DNA from: Cytidiella melzeri | Taxonomy: Eukaryota > Basidiomycota > Agaricomycetes > Polyporales > Irpicaceae | DNA length: 64,000 nt | Assembly: GCA_022592445.1 (NCBI GenBank) | Contig: JABYQR010000082.1 | Location: forward strand, 62,001-126,000 | Direction of reading: 5' to 3' | Shown here: in pieces, positions 1 through 12,034 of the stretch | Layout: the number at the start of each line of letters is the position of its first letter | Numbering within the stretch: the stretch's first letter is position 1 | Made by a program: the position numbers and the translations under genes | Notes under the pieces: model-generated | What the model was told of the DNA's origin: nothing | Seen by the model: the letters and a program-made list of their open reading frames with translations, nothing else | The model's database searches: none

Positions 1-480
1 CAAACAAAACAAGAGTGGTTGAGAAGCGCATGATGGTTTGGAAGGTTGAAAGGTGATGAAAGAGTTTTAAGACAGCTGATTGTAAGAATAATATGAGTAA
101 AGAGATATGCACCAAGAGCAACAATGTACTTACAGGGCAGTGCTGAAGCAATGAGAAAACCCTGGAGCAGGTACAAGGATGAGGGGTGGTTTGGGATGGG
201 TTTGAACAGACAATGAGGCAGCTAGCTGTGAGAACAATGTCAGTACAACAAGATGAGTATGGCACAAACAAAAATGGACTCACCAACCAGTGCTGGAGCA
301 ATGAAGCAAAGTTGAGGAGTTGTTTTTATATGGGTTTGAATGGACAGTATGACAGCTGAGAACAATGTCAGTTACCCAAGGTGAGTGCAAGACAAAACAA
401 TTGCACTTGCCGACCAGCACTGAAGCAATGAGAGAAGGAAGCAATGAATGGGTACTGAGGTATGAGGATGGTGACAAGGG
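1..480. repeat. diverged tandem repeat, unit about 135-145 bp
   Basis: Three imperfect copies of one unit run through about 41-160, 193-302 and 329-432. Shared landmarks are GGGTTTGAA plus a nearby GACAGCTGA-type stretch, GAGAACAATGTCAGT, and a CAGTGCTGAAGCAATGAGA-like end. No coding frame is convincing across them. This looks like a decayed minisatellite or repeat fragment. Confidence 0.5.
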
Positions 481-890
481 GGTTTATATCTCTTATTGTT
501 CATGTGCAGTGCTGATGTGACAAATATTGCACACACGGCCTAGAGATGCAATAACATGCGCTAAGACTACAGGAGTTGGAGATGTCTTGGTAAAATTGGC
601 TCCCAAAAATGCATGCCGTGATGATCATGCTACAGTCTCAGCTACTGTCTACTGATTGCTGTGTATTTTTGCCCCTTATTGAGTGAGTTTCCGTCAGCCA
701 TCAAGGTGATGTTCAGCTTGAGGTCAATTCTTAAAGTCCGACCTGTGCCCAAACGCTCCGTGAGACATCGGAGGCGCCGAGACATCGGACACTTCGAACC
801 GGCTGGACAGACCTCCGGAGTGGTGAGCGCTGAACGGGCGGTTAGTGCAATACCAACGGATAGTCCTGAGACGAGGTGCAGTTCATGAGC

Positions 891-1177
891 GCTGACGCTC
901 ACGACACGGGCGGTTGCCTTTTCTCCTGTCTTTCCTGCGTCGGCCTGATTTACTTTCTAAGCGCCAGCAAGTGGGATGATGGCGGTGTCCCAAAGCTCGA
1001 CGCAAAACAAACACAGAAATTGAACAGGGGTGCTTGTGTTCAGCCAGACTTTTGCGATTGAAAGCCATGCGGCAAGTCCCTCATTTCCAGCTCGGATGCA
1101 CACCTTCGAAACAATGCGAGCCAGTACTAAGTAGTGATTCGGCAACGTCGATGAAGCAGTGTGTACATTGTAATCAT
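891..1177. repeat. direct duplication, copy A
   Basis: Copy A of an imperfect direct duplication; copy B is about 510 bp downstream. Matching blocks in order include GCTCACGACACGGGCGG, GCCAGCAAGTG followed by GATGAT, AAAGCTCGACG, TTTCCAGCT, and an end around GTGTACATTGT. Small indels separate the copies and no reading frame is conserved. Confidence 0.65.
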
Positions 1178-1398
1178 GTTTGTTGGCTCCCAACGTACAG
1201 CCTCACCCATTTCTCCCCACCAGTACTCAGTCATCACCGGATGGCACCCCCTCTTGAGACGAAGAGTTTCAGGATATGCCCCTGTCTACATCTCTTGGCT
1301 TACCATGCTATTTGTGTGGAAAGATGTCAATCAAGACACCGCGGTACGTTCTATCCCTCTAGCGCTACGTTTTGTGCTCTTTGCTGTTTGTGGCATGC

Positions 1399-1703
1399 AC
1401 TGGCGCTCACGACACGGGCGGGTGCCTCTTCTCCTGTCCCCTACCACGTCGACCTAGTCTACTTTCAGTGTTTTAGGCGTCAGCAAGTGTGATGATCTGG
1501 CGAGGCGGTGTCCCCAAAGCTCGACGACGCAACAAATCGAGGTGCGTTGAAGAGCGCTCGGAATTATGGCTGTCTTTAGCTAGACACTTGCGTTTCGAGG
1601 CAATCCTTGCGGCAGGCCCTCGTTTCCAGCTTGGGGTTTTCAAAACGCTTTGAGCTGGTACTGATTCGTCAACGTCGAATAAGTTGTGTACATTGTGCCC
1701 ATG
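1399..1703. repeat. direct duplication, copy B
   Basis: Second copy of the repeat at 891-1177, starting at GGCGCTCACGACACGGGCGG and ending near GTGTACATTGTGCCCATG, about 65 bp beyond the stop codon of the adaptin-binding gene on the other strand. It may supply 3' untranslated sequence or terminator for that gene. Confidence 0.65.
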
Positions 1704-1768
1704 GATGTCATCAGTAGCTCCCGGGCCATACCAATGCTCAGCTATGCAACGTTCTTATGCCCGCGTAT

Positions 1769-3418
1769 TCACACCTCCGCTGCCCCCCTATCCCGCTCGT
1801 CCTCCTTCTGCAGTCCATACACCAGCCCTAAAGCCACCTTCGCCGCAGCCTTCCTCCTCTCGCCCTCATCGTCCATGCCCGCGATCTGCTCCTTCATCCC
1901 CTGCAGCGCACCAAGCACTCTAGACAAGTCAAACGCGCACATTTCGAAACCATCGCCCTCGCCCTCGTCGCCATCCAAGTTCAAGGCCAAGCCTGAGTCG
2001 CCGGGTTCGTGGGGTGTTTGAGTATGAGTCCTAGCGATTGTACCGCCGTCGCCGCTGAGTAGGTCTCCAGAGCTACTATAGGCGATGGGAGAGTGGAGAC
2101 GTTGCCATGAAGGAGAGGTCGGCGGAATATTGAGACTTGCGGACCCGAACAGACGTTGGGACATTTCCTCAATCTCAGCGCGGGAAGGCATGTCCGGGTC
2201 GTCGTCGTCGAAATCTTCGTTATCTACGTGTACCGCTTTTGTGCCATTCAGAACGAAATCCGTGGTGAACGCACGTTGAGGCGCCGAGGACGAGGACGAG
2301 GGGACGCGGCTCTGCTTAGAATGGCGAGAATCGCCATAGGTAACGTCCATCGGTGCGCCGACAAAGTCGTCGAAATCATCCTCGAATCCATGTTTGTGCT
2401 CGTAGTCGAGGTCGACTTCGTGGTCGTGGTCGGTACTCCACGGGTTATTGTAGTCTTTCCTCGCCGGGTCTGCACGAGAGCCTTGACCGATGTCGAAATC
2501 CTTCTGCAGCCAGCTTTCTAGCTCGTCCATTTCTTTCTGCATCTTGTCCTTTGCGTTAGCATCTCGGTTCTGCAGTAACTGGGCCCCGCCGCCTGTACCC
2601 GACGCGTCTTCCATGCTCGCCCAATCGAGCAAACCCCCAGCTCGAGTTTTACGCTGCGTCGTTCGTTGAGTCTGTACCATTGACGGCCACATGATCGTGC
2701 TCAACGCATCTATCACACGCGGAAGACCAGGAACACCTTATAAAACAAGCAAAAGTCGGCGTGAGTTGGATATGTACATGACGATGGTGCACGTACCTGC
2801 AGCATCGTCGTCTGTAGAGCTAGATCCGTCCTCCGTAGGCTGTCTTTTGCCACGCTCTCCATTGATATACTCGAATCCGTGCGATGAGATGAAATCATCC
2901 AAAATGTCTTCACTGTCTCCAGGTAGAGACAAGTCGTCCGAGGCGAACCGGACAGCGAGCGAAACCTCGGGATCGTACTGACACAGCTTTCTCGCCAGCT
3001 CAGGGACCTCCGTCTTGTACTGATCGCCGTGACACCAGATGTAGACGACGGCAGGGACGTCGCTCGCCAGATAGCCGGCGAATCCTTGGAGCTGCCGTAG
3101 CTCAAAGTGGACGTCGGCGGTGTAGTACTTGTTGGAAATTGTCCATGGGATGCTGACTGTTGGCTCCGAGTTTGTCAGCTCTGCGTGGAGGTCGCCGAGA
3201 CCGACGCTAGGGGTGATAGCGGGTACAGAGGTGACCTTGCTCGATGATCCTCCTGTGGTATGAGATAAAGCTTTGATGCCTGTGCGACGGAACGAGGCCA
3301 TATAAGCCGTATGTCAGACCGAACATGAGCACAGAGCGACATACGAACGTTCAACAAACTGGTGAGCAGGGTCGGTCGCCGAAGAAACCACTAGGATTCG
3401 GCATGCTGCTGTTTGCAT
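1769..3418 (-). CDS. AAGAB: alpha/gamma-adaptin-binding protein p34 (AAGAB/Irc6 family)
   Basis: Exons 3418-3349, 3279-2797 and 2736-1769 join in one frame (506 aa). The N-terminus CRILVVSSATDPAHQF is the Rossmann-like start of the p34 family. It is followed about 60 residues later by IPWTISNKYYTADVHF, the family's signature strand. An acidic low-complexity linker leads to a C-terminal block with FDLSRVLGALQGMKEQIAGM. Known family role: p34 (yeast Irc6 is related) is a cytosolic chaperone that binds adaptins and helps assemble AP-1/AP-2 clathrin adaptors. Intron 1 must use donor GTTCGT, because the nearby GTATGT four bases downstream would break the frame. It is divergent from the methyltransferase gene, with 655 bp between starts. 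The longer linker makes it larger than animal p34 (~315 aa). Confidence 0.85.
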
Positions 3419-4073
3419 GCTGGCGAGCTGTCGGAGGAGTCGTCGTGCGAGCAGCAGTGGTTCGGGAACAGAAGACGCCCATAGATTACAGCTAATGCTG
3501 GCGCCTATTATGTCTCACTCATTACTTTCAAGTTGTCGACGGCCACTGGCACGACTCTGATACCAGCAAGCTACCTGATCACCTCGTGGCCACTGAACTC
3601 CTGCATATATACCCGCAAAGCTATCCTGACGCATCACCCCTCGGTGTGCTTGGCTATGACCAACAAGTAGGAATGCCGACAACTCACTGTAACATGATCT
3701 TTACGTCTTGATACAATTAGTTTGCTCACCGCATTGCGAGCGCGTGGGAGCTGAGGAGAGATGAAACTGGGGACTAGTCGACGACTTGGCACACAGTATC
3801 TTCCAATTCACTCCCTTCATCTCACATAACATCCACGACAGCAGGTACTGCGCATCCAGCTGAATACCAGTGGCCCAAATTACCGAGGGTTAGCATTTTT
3901 TCAGCTCGGAGGGCCTTTCAACAGCTCTCGCTGCATTCCTCGTGAGTCGATTATTGAAGCCGCTAGTTCGCGTTACGGTGCGTGTGCGAGCCTCCGTCGA
4001 GGTCGTGAACCGTTCGGCGCTCGTGTCTCATCTCTCTTTCTTGCAGGCAACTTGAAAGCTTAAAGTCAAAGAA
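3419..4073. promoter_or_regulatory. shared divergent promoter region
   Basis: This 655 bp non-coding stretch separates the start codons of the p34-type gene (-) and the methyltransferase gene (+). No open frame of interest is present on either strand. A pyrimidine-rich leader ending in TTTCTTGCAG lies at about 4028-4047, 27 bp before the plus-strand start, and could be an untranslated-region intron acceptor. Confidence 0.4.
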
Positions 4074-7000
4074 ATGCGTTCTTATCACGCAGCGCGGGAG
4101 AGGACAAATTCGTTTCCCTCCCGCCCCAGAGTGACCACGGTTTCCGACCAGCCTCGCATTCCTGTGCAGGAGCCTGACAATCCGTTGACTCTCGGCAAGC
4201 CCGTCACGAGGAAAGGCTCGCTTGCCTTCTTTCCCGAGAGTTCGTCCAGCAGTTCAGGTCCGCTACGACAACTTCGCGAACGGCTCAGGCGCCCTTCGAG
4301 CGCCGGAGCAACACCTTCGCCCAGAGGTTTCAGCGGGATCATGCTGGTCAGTGGTCGGGAGGGTTCAAGTGACACATTGGTGTCTCACAAGCTCAAGGCA
4401 CCGCGGGCGAAGGGCTCTAGATCGCGACCGTCCTCCTCTTCCGGAGCCCCCGATCGCAACTCGCGCACGGAGACGTACATTCCAAGGTCTTCAATGACAA
4501 GCGTACGAAAGCCAACCTTGAAGGAGCCAGCTCCGCAACGCGAGATACCTCCGAATTTCTCTGCGCTCAGGGTAAGTCACTCTGCCCGACGATTCCATAC
4601 CTAGACTAGTCACTTAGAAATCTTACGTCATGCAATCCCTTCGCATTGATGGTTTCACTTTCTCGCGACGAAAGTCTGGCGCAAACTTGACAACGCGATC
4701 GACGGACCCTCGAAGACCTAAATTCAGAGATACGAAGCACCCTCTGGTTATCTCAAACCCTCGACTCGTCGAGGCAGACGATCTTCCAGACGGCCTACGC
4801 TCCTCGACTGCAGACCGCAAGATCCTTCATGAATACAAACACAAGATGAAAGCGCGCGACACACATTTTAAGCTCAAGAACGGGAAGAAACACCATCCGT
4901 ACTCTGCGAAGGAGGTTCCGTATCCTGTAAATTATGAAAAGGGCAATGTCGACTTGTATGTGTCTGCGTCGTATTCAGAAAGAGCGCGGTGCTAACCCCT
5001 CTACTCTCGGTAGTGGGATATGGGAAGACATGTGGATGAGGTCCTGCTTCAAGGATCTGATGTGGCATTCCCCGGACGTGGCTCCGAAGAAAGTGTTCGT
5101 AGTACAGCGTTTACCGTCGCTTTTCGACTGATCTGATCCTGTCACAGGCTGGAGCTTGGATGCGGTATGTTGATAAACAAGATTTCATTTACTTGGGTAG
5201 CTCATATCGTCTCCAGGATCTGGAAGCTGGATACTTAACAGCACGAGACATTGGAATGTAAGTAGATCGATAGCTTTGACATGAATCTCACAAAGTGTCT
5301 TGCTCTCTAGGACACGCACTTTGTCGGTAAGCGAGCAAATTCGGAGTTGCTATCGTTCGCTAATGCTCGGGATTGAAGGTTTGGACATCGTACCGCTACA
5401 CCCCGATCTGCATCAGCTAGGCAGCTCACAACTGGCGGGTCGAGTAACATGGGTTCAGGCAAACTTGTGAGTATTGCACATGGGTGCTTCTGTCAATAAA
5501 CTTACGCGGCGACTTGCTACGATAGCCTGGAACGTCTGCCCTTTCAGGATGAAGAGTTTGACCTCATGTGAGCGATATGCTAATGAGCAAGAGCGCTGCA
5601 AGGCTGATGCCAAAGCTGTAGATATGCAAGGCGGATAGCACGAGGTATACCGGAAGACAAGGTATTTAGGTATGGCTCCCTGATTGCAATATCGGTGACT
5701 CATCTCAGGCAATTTCTAGTGGGACCCGCTGCTAGAGGTCAGTATTTCTTCCTTCTTTCGCCGTAGTGAGTGTTAAACAATCCGCAGGAAGTATATCGAG
5801 TGCTGAAACCCGGAGGGACCTTTGAAGTAAACTTGCTCCCGTTCTTCATCTGAAACAAGACTAATTTTTTTTTACATCCAAAGCTCGTCGACGAAGAATT
5901 GTTCTTCCCAGGTAGACCTGTTCATGACTGCACCGAAGCTTTGTTGGATCTCGCCGTATCCCCTCCACTGTCGTTCAATGGGTCGATGGCCGAATCCCAC
6001 AGCTCGTCAGACTCTCTTTCACCTCCGACGCCAATGTCAGTTAACGGCAACCTTCACCCGGCTGCGAGTACGCAAGGAGTCTCGCATGCGGCCCAGTCAC
6101 TGTCAAGTTTCAGCCAACTCCCAGTCTCGCAAGCAGTCTCAAATCCACAGTCTTTCACTCTTCCTCGTTCGAAAACGCTTTTGCATCGTACGACCACGCT
6201 GTCTCCGAATGTGGTGGACAACGAACAACGTTTCGCGCCTGAGAAGCCAGAACCTTTGAGGCCGCCTGCAAACCCACGAGATCACTCCCTTCTCGAACTG
6301 ATCTTCAACGAAATGCATGCTGCTAGGTTTATTAATTTAGAACCACTTGCTCTGTTGAAGAACTCCTTACCGCTGTATTTTGAAGGTACGTTCTATACTT
6401 TTCTCCCTCGATTACAGTAACGCTTAGTTCTCTAGCTACATGTATCCACCCTCCTGTTATCATCACCTTCCCACCACCACCAGCGGAACCAACCCCCACA
6501 GACACCCCTCATCCTACCGATCCTCTAGACACAACTCTCCAAAAAGACAATTCGACCGACCATGGATCCAAAAAACCCTCTGGCATGTTCCTCAAGACAC
6601 ACTCGACTCCATTTCTCTTCATCGACGACGACAGGCTCGACCCCTTGTTCGGTAAACCAAAGCTCACCTCGCCTGGTACCTCGCTCGGCACGATCTACGA
6701 GCAGTTCTGGCAGGGCGAGTCAGACTCGTCAGTGGGCGACGCCGCTCCGCCCCTCATCTCTCGCGAACGCACAATACGGGATGGACACGTGACGAAATGC
6801 GCTGAACGTTTGACGGACATCACGTTTGACATGCATGCGCTGAACATGATGTTGGCGCTGAGGGTGCAGGAGGTGGTGGGATGTGCGGAGGAGATGTGGG
6901 CGTGGGTGCTGTCGTATCAGAATACACCGCACACGTCGTCTTCGAGAGACGAGACGCAGCAGCAGCAGCACCACCACCACCAGACGCTGCACAACATGGT

Positions 7001-7478
7001 CAGAGCCGATTTTGACGATTTGCTCTTGCATTTCGAATTGTAAGTCCGAAATTCGTGTTCCTTTATATATGCGTGTCGCTGTTGTTGTATTGACAACAAA
7101 CGGGTTGTGGTTCTTAGGGACATGCAGGAGCACATCGGAATGGGCAAACTGATCTGTACGCAGCTGGGCTGGAAGGAAAGCACGAAGGGACGCACGCAGG
7201 CCCGTAAGGAATTCGACCGGCTATGCACCGAGTGGTCTCTCTACCAACAGTCCCTACTTCGTATCCCATCGTCAAATGGCTTGTCCGGCGGAGGGTCATC
7301 CTCTCGCTCAGACGCGACATCGTTTGCAAGCCCGGATTCCGACGCGGGCAGCAGTGGGCGGCGGCAGTCTGGAACGGCGAATGGGCCTCCTGTGTCAACG
7401 CTCCCACCCTGGAAGCGGATAAGCCGCAAAATGTGCACAGCTGTGGCCTGGAAAGCTCACAGGAATGGCGGCGCGTAG
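4074..7478 (+). CDS. SAM-dependent methyltransferase domain protein
   Basis: Fourteen exons give 894 aa: 4074-4571, 4618-4955, 5014-5094, 5148-5164, 5217-5257, 5311-5326, 5379-5466, 5526-5567, 5622-5661, 5720-5737, 5788-5826, 5884-6385, 6436-7039, 7118-7478. Residues 1-260 are Ser/Pro/Arg-rich. A class I methyltransferase fold follows: motif I LELGCGSGSW at about 306, then THFVGLDIVP, then VTWVQANFLERLPF, then EVYRVLKPGGTFELVDEE. The C-terminal 500 residues carry low-complexity linkers (a poly-Gln/His run near 6957) and an unrecognised conserved-looking block around FDMHALNMMLALRVQEVV. Substrate unknown; the layout resembles large fungal methyltransferases rather than a known enzyme. Two exons are only 16 and 18 nt. 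Intron 3 uses donor GTTCGT, required by phase. Confidence 0.88.
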
Positions 7479-8286
7479 CGTCTTGTTACTTTTTCTTGTC
7501 TTTATAGCTTCTTCTGCCCGTGGAATTATTAGTCGTTGTCAGTGGCTCTGAGGAGAGAGCATGCAGAGTGGCATTTATTTCTACACAAATTCAAAATTTC
7601 CCTTTTTTCATTCTTTGCTGTCAATACCCCAGTCAAACTAGCTTTGCCAACAGACAAGCTTGTTCACCCTACACTCAGAGAAGGTTTTTATTACTAAGCA
7701 GCGGGTGAATGCGAATAGTAACCGGTAAGTCTTGGAGGAGAGAAGCCCATAGTTTGGGAACCAAACGCAGTTCCTGGTGTAAACAACCGCGCTCGAGATT
7801 TTATTGTGCGTTGAGGGAGATTGCAAGCGTGACACTACTGGTACTATAGACGGAACATTCACAGCGACAGACGAGAACAAACGTATTGCTACTTGGAGAT
7901 ACAAGAAAAAGAGAATCGTGGGCGCGTCGTGAGTGGAGAGTTATCCTAACTACTATCAGGCACACAGCTACTGGTTGGATGGACTTGACTTTAAGAAGTA
8001 CGTTCGTTCAAGATAACCGTAGCCTAACGAGACTTGTAACAAGAAAAAGGAAAATCATCGATGCCCAAGGGATATCATGGCGAGTGGTTGGCCAGACAAG
8101 CACGCGAATCTGCGAATGGGATGTAAAGGGTCGCCAGATGGGAGCGTTGCGGTCTGGACAATTTCGGCCTCGGTAGCTCAGACTAGACAAAACAAAATAC
8201 AAAGCAAACCAAACAAAAAACCACACCATCATAATCACCTTCCACCACCGTCTCAAACTCCGCACCGTTCGTCACGCGTATTGCAA
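7479..8286. other. intergenic, convergent 3' ends
   Basis: About 800 bp between the methyltransferase stop (+) and the MADS-box stop (-). No convincing coding frame, RNA gene or repeat was seen. The stretch 8160-8230 is A-rich on the plus strand. Confidence 0.5.
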
Positions 8287-9506
8287 TTATCGTCTCTGGT
8301 AGTGGTTCCCCTGCTGCACGCCAGGCGCACCCCATGCCATCCCCGTCTGTTGCTGCTCATGCCCTGTGGGCACAGCCGGAGCGTACCCGTATGGGTTCCC
8401 TTGCGGTGCGCCTTGAGGTTGTCCACCATAGCCACCATACATTGACGGATCACCTGAACCCGTTGGGTATCCGGTATAGCTCGGGCTTTGAGGTTGCATT
8501 TGTTGGCCCTGCGGTGGCGGAGGAATCGACAATCCGCCGGGCAGTGGCATCTGTTGGCGACTATGAGGAGAAGTTGCTGCGCTACTTGAAGGAGGGGGTG
8601 GAGGTGGAGGTTGTTGCGATGCTCCAGACGGAGGTCCTGTGGCTGCGTTCGACGAAGGTGGTGGAGGCGGAGGGGGAGGCGGTCCACCTGAGGAGGCGGA
8701 TGCAGACGACGGGCCAGAGCGGGTATTAGGCGCAGTGGTAGTCGAGGACGCGCGTCGTCGCTTGCGACCCGAACGGTCTGCGGCTTCAGAGTCTGCAGAT
8801 GAGCCTGTAGGCGCAGCTTCACCATCGTCGTTACCGTCATCCTCTTTGCCGCCAATAGAGAGCCCACCGGGAACGTTCGGTGGTGCGGCGGGCTGGGCTG
8901 GAGAGTGTGGGACACCGCTCATGGCAGAAGAGCGACCGAGAGGTGTGCCGACGGGCATGGTGGAGGGAAGTTGGCCGTGTGGCGCGTTCAAACAAGCTTG
9001 GATGAGATTCTTGCCCTCGGGCTGGGTAACGAGAGGTTGCAGCTTGGCAGTGGTGAATGTGTATACCAGGCCAGTCTCGCTGACGACGAGGAGCAGCACC
9101 TGGGTGCCGGTAAGGGTAGAGAGCTCGTACGCCTAACGCGAAGCAATGGTATCAACATAGTCAAATGAATGAGCACAGTATAGGAAGAGTGAAACGCAGC
9201 GAGTAACAAGCATGTAAGCATTGAATGAGAATTAAGCACAAAATAGAGACGTGCCTTCTTCATGATACCCGCTTTTCGTTTTGAGAAGGTGATATGGCGT
9301 CTCGACTTGTCCTGAATGAACTCGATCTTGATCTTTCTCCTGCCGGCCTTCTTGTCAGACTTGGGCTTGTCTTCGTCTTCGTCGTCATCCGCGCCACTGT
9401 CTCCTGCATCCTGGTCCTGAATGAATCCGTCGTCGATGGGCGGACCGGCGGTGGGGTCAATCGGGTCCAAGCGTTGGCGTTTATTCATCGACGTCGAGTC
9501 TGGCAT
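8287..9506 (-). CDS. MCM1: MADS-box transcription factor, Mcm1/SRF type
   Basis: Exons 9506-9255 and 9132-8287 give 365 aa. The SRF-type MADS domain starts at about residue 55 with GRRKIKIEFIQDKSRRHITF. It continues KRKAGIMKK / AYELSTLTGTQVLLLVVSE / TGLVYTFT and ends with the Mcm1-type NLIQACLNAP. Acidic sequence precedes the domain, and the C-terminal half is rich in Pro, Gly, Gln and Ser (poly-Pro near 8590-8690). Known role: Mcm1 homologues bind CC(A/T)6GG-like sites as dimers and control mating, cell cycle and arginine genes with partner proteins. The single intron splits the MADS domain after KAGIMKK, and its donor is GC, not GT (AAG|GCACGT). The start at 9506 was chosen because upstream in-frame sequence is low complexity; an earlier in-frame Met at 9686 is possible but unlikely. 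Confidence 0.92.
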
Positions 9507-12034
9507 GTCTACTGTTGTGGCCTGGAGCAGATTGGTGTCAGCGCATGTGCCGACGGTGAGTGTACGAGAGTGTGGTGAGATGTGGTGGATGTGTAGGCGT
9601 GTATGGGTAGCCGACCCAAAATGGATTGTAGGCGCGGTACGCGGAGAAGAGGACTTACGATTAGTGAGATGGGTGAGACGCGTCAAAGGCGTGTAGGTCG
9701 TGAGAGACAGTGTCTATGAGATGCTGTACGTCGAGTGTGGGTGGCTAGAGGACGTTGGGGACGAGGAGGAGGGGGTGGTGTGGAGGTGCGTCGGGGAGGA
9801 CGACTGAAAGGGAAGGGGAGGGAGTCGCTGCCAGAAAAGGGGAGAAAACGACTCGAAGAGGAAAGGAGGCAAGAAAGGTCGGAAATGCCACCGTCCCCGA
9901 TTCGTCTTATACCCAAAACCAGCCTCCCCGGACGCCCTACGCCGGCCATCACCGTTGGTTGAAACTCCGGCAGTCCCGCCTCTTGCCATATCTTATCTGC
10001 CAGCGCATCACTCTGGACACATCTCCCGTGCTGTGGCGAGTCATGCTGGGGTCATTTGTGAGCTCAACCGTGCCATAATGCTGCCTCGAAAGGAGAGCTG
10101 TTCCCTGGCACTCGTCGAGAGGACGCGCTGGACGCACCCTGCCCTAAACCGCATTCCCACGCGTGACCTGCGCCACATCATCTCCTTCAGGCACCGCAGC
10201 ACTATATCGGGAATGTGTCACGCACCTTCCATTTCGACACTCATCGTCCCGAGCTCGGCGCGAGTTGACAGCGAAAGACTTGTGCTGAGGGGGTCAGTAG
10301 AATGGACACTGCTACCTAGCTCGATATCGCCTCTCGTATGTTTTATGTCGTTTGCCATGTTTCGAGCGAGAGAGCAAGTCTCACTAAACTCAGGGTGAGT
10401 GCCCCGCCGGCATTCCCATAAACAGTTCGTCTCTGTCGCCAGTTTTGCTCCCGCGAAGGTATTCTCCAGATCTCGTGTCCTCCAACCTCAGTCGTCGCCT
10501 CTCACATCCTGCTGCGCACGCCTCAGCTACAAGCCCTCTGCTGCCACTGCACCCCGCGAGTTCGACCAGGGCAGAGGGTGGAAAGACACGCCTGGACGTT
10601 CATTTCCTCGACGAGTCGCACACGATCGAGCAAGACGAACCTCCTCTCGAGCTTAAATACGCCACCACGTTGTCGAACGCACTGATTCGAACGGCTCGGT
10701 CCATTTTCGCTCGGTACTTCTGTCCGAGTCCTGGTTCTTTCGAGTCTGAAGTGCTCCTCGATAGAGTTGGATAAGGAGAGGAGAAGATCATCAGCCAAGG
10801 CATCTCAGCGCAACTTGGCAACTCGCGAACCGCTTTGCGTGTGGCTGGATCGTCTCGAGCCGAAGCGCAGCTCTTGTGGCCGCGGATTTTCAGGTGGATG
10901 CATCGACCGTTATGGCAAGTGAGGTCGTCCTGCGCTCACCACAATATTGATGCACAGCGCATTCTACGGTCCGAACCGGCGGGCACGCCTCTGGGATGCT
11001 TCGTATGTCGGGGCGTCAGGCAGACATGGTACACTATACCCAACGTATGTGTAGTAACAAAAAGTGCCATCGGCAGCAGCCTGCAGTAACAAAATGGTTT
11101 GTCCTTATATTCCTCGCACGAAGCAAGCTATACGTTATCCGAGTGCCTGTTGCCACCTCAGCGCAATTATCTTTTGCCCTCAGCTCATCGAGTATTCCTT
11201 GAGTACAAACAGAAAGTGACCGTTCAGTCTGGAATGGTCCACCAATATTTGCAAGTGTCTTCCTATTGTGTCCACCAAAATCATCTGACACAGTGTCTCC
11301 GCAGGTATGACTGAATCTTCCCATACCAGCTTTCTAGCACTTCCCGTTATCTTAGCGCCTACGCTATCCTGAACCCGAACACCCCGCGTCGTAGATCGTC
11401 GTGAACTGCCCAGGACATAGCGGCGGTGTAGGGACTTTCATCTTCCTCCAACCTGTATTCCAGCGGTGGTCCCACACACAGGCCACGAGCCAGTGTTGAT
11501 AGAGGATTTCCATCTTTCCAGCTCACGATGACATTCGATGCGCAGTGTGTGATGTGTTCGTTGGCGGAAGCATCTGTCAAGCGCGGCACATCCTAGATGT
11601 TAAGAATAGCATCGTGCGGTTCTACGTCAATTGCAAGGTGAGTAGTACAAGAGCAATCACGAAACGTACCGCTTAAACTATGTTCGCTCGTCCACGTCTT
11701 GACGGGCGCATCGCCGCCTCCATTCACTCTTGCCTTCGTGATGTTGCAAGTGAACAGTTATCATCAACTCCGTGAGTTGATAGCATCGCCCTGAGTTTGC
11801 ATGACAGTGCATCCTAACCTGATTTCCAGTTACAGTCTCATGTTTCCTTCCAATGATTGCTCGTCTTCAAATACGGCAACTCTCGTTCGTCGCCTTTGTG
11901 GCTTCATGTACAGCCTTGGTAGCTCAAGTAGTATAAATGGGCTATGACACAAACGGATATGTTCAAACCACAACTTGACTTTTCTCGCACTGAACTACTG
12001 TTACCCCTTCGCCACTTTACCCTTCGATACAGAC
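9507..12034. other. intergenic, 2.5 kb, includes MADS gene leader
   Basis: On the minus strand 9735-9885 is strongly pyrimidine-rich, as in leaders of highly expressed fungal genes, and fits the 5' region of the MADS-box gene. The rest has only short frames without recognisable domains (for example 10445-10774 and 11359-11589). I see no RNA gene or repeat. Confidence 0.45.

Noticed and set aside
9955..10398. 147-codon open frame on the plus strand
   Set aside because: No recognisable motif and no partner exons; treated as intergenic.
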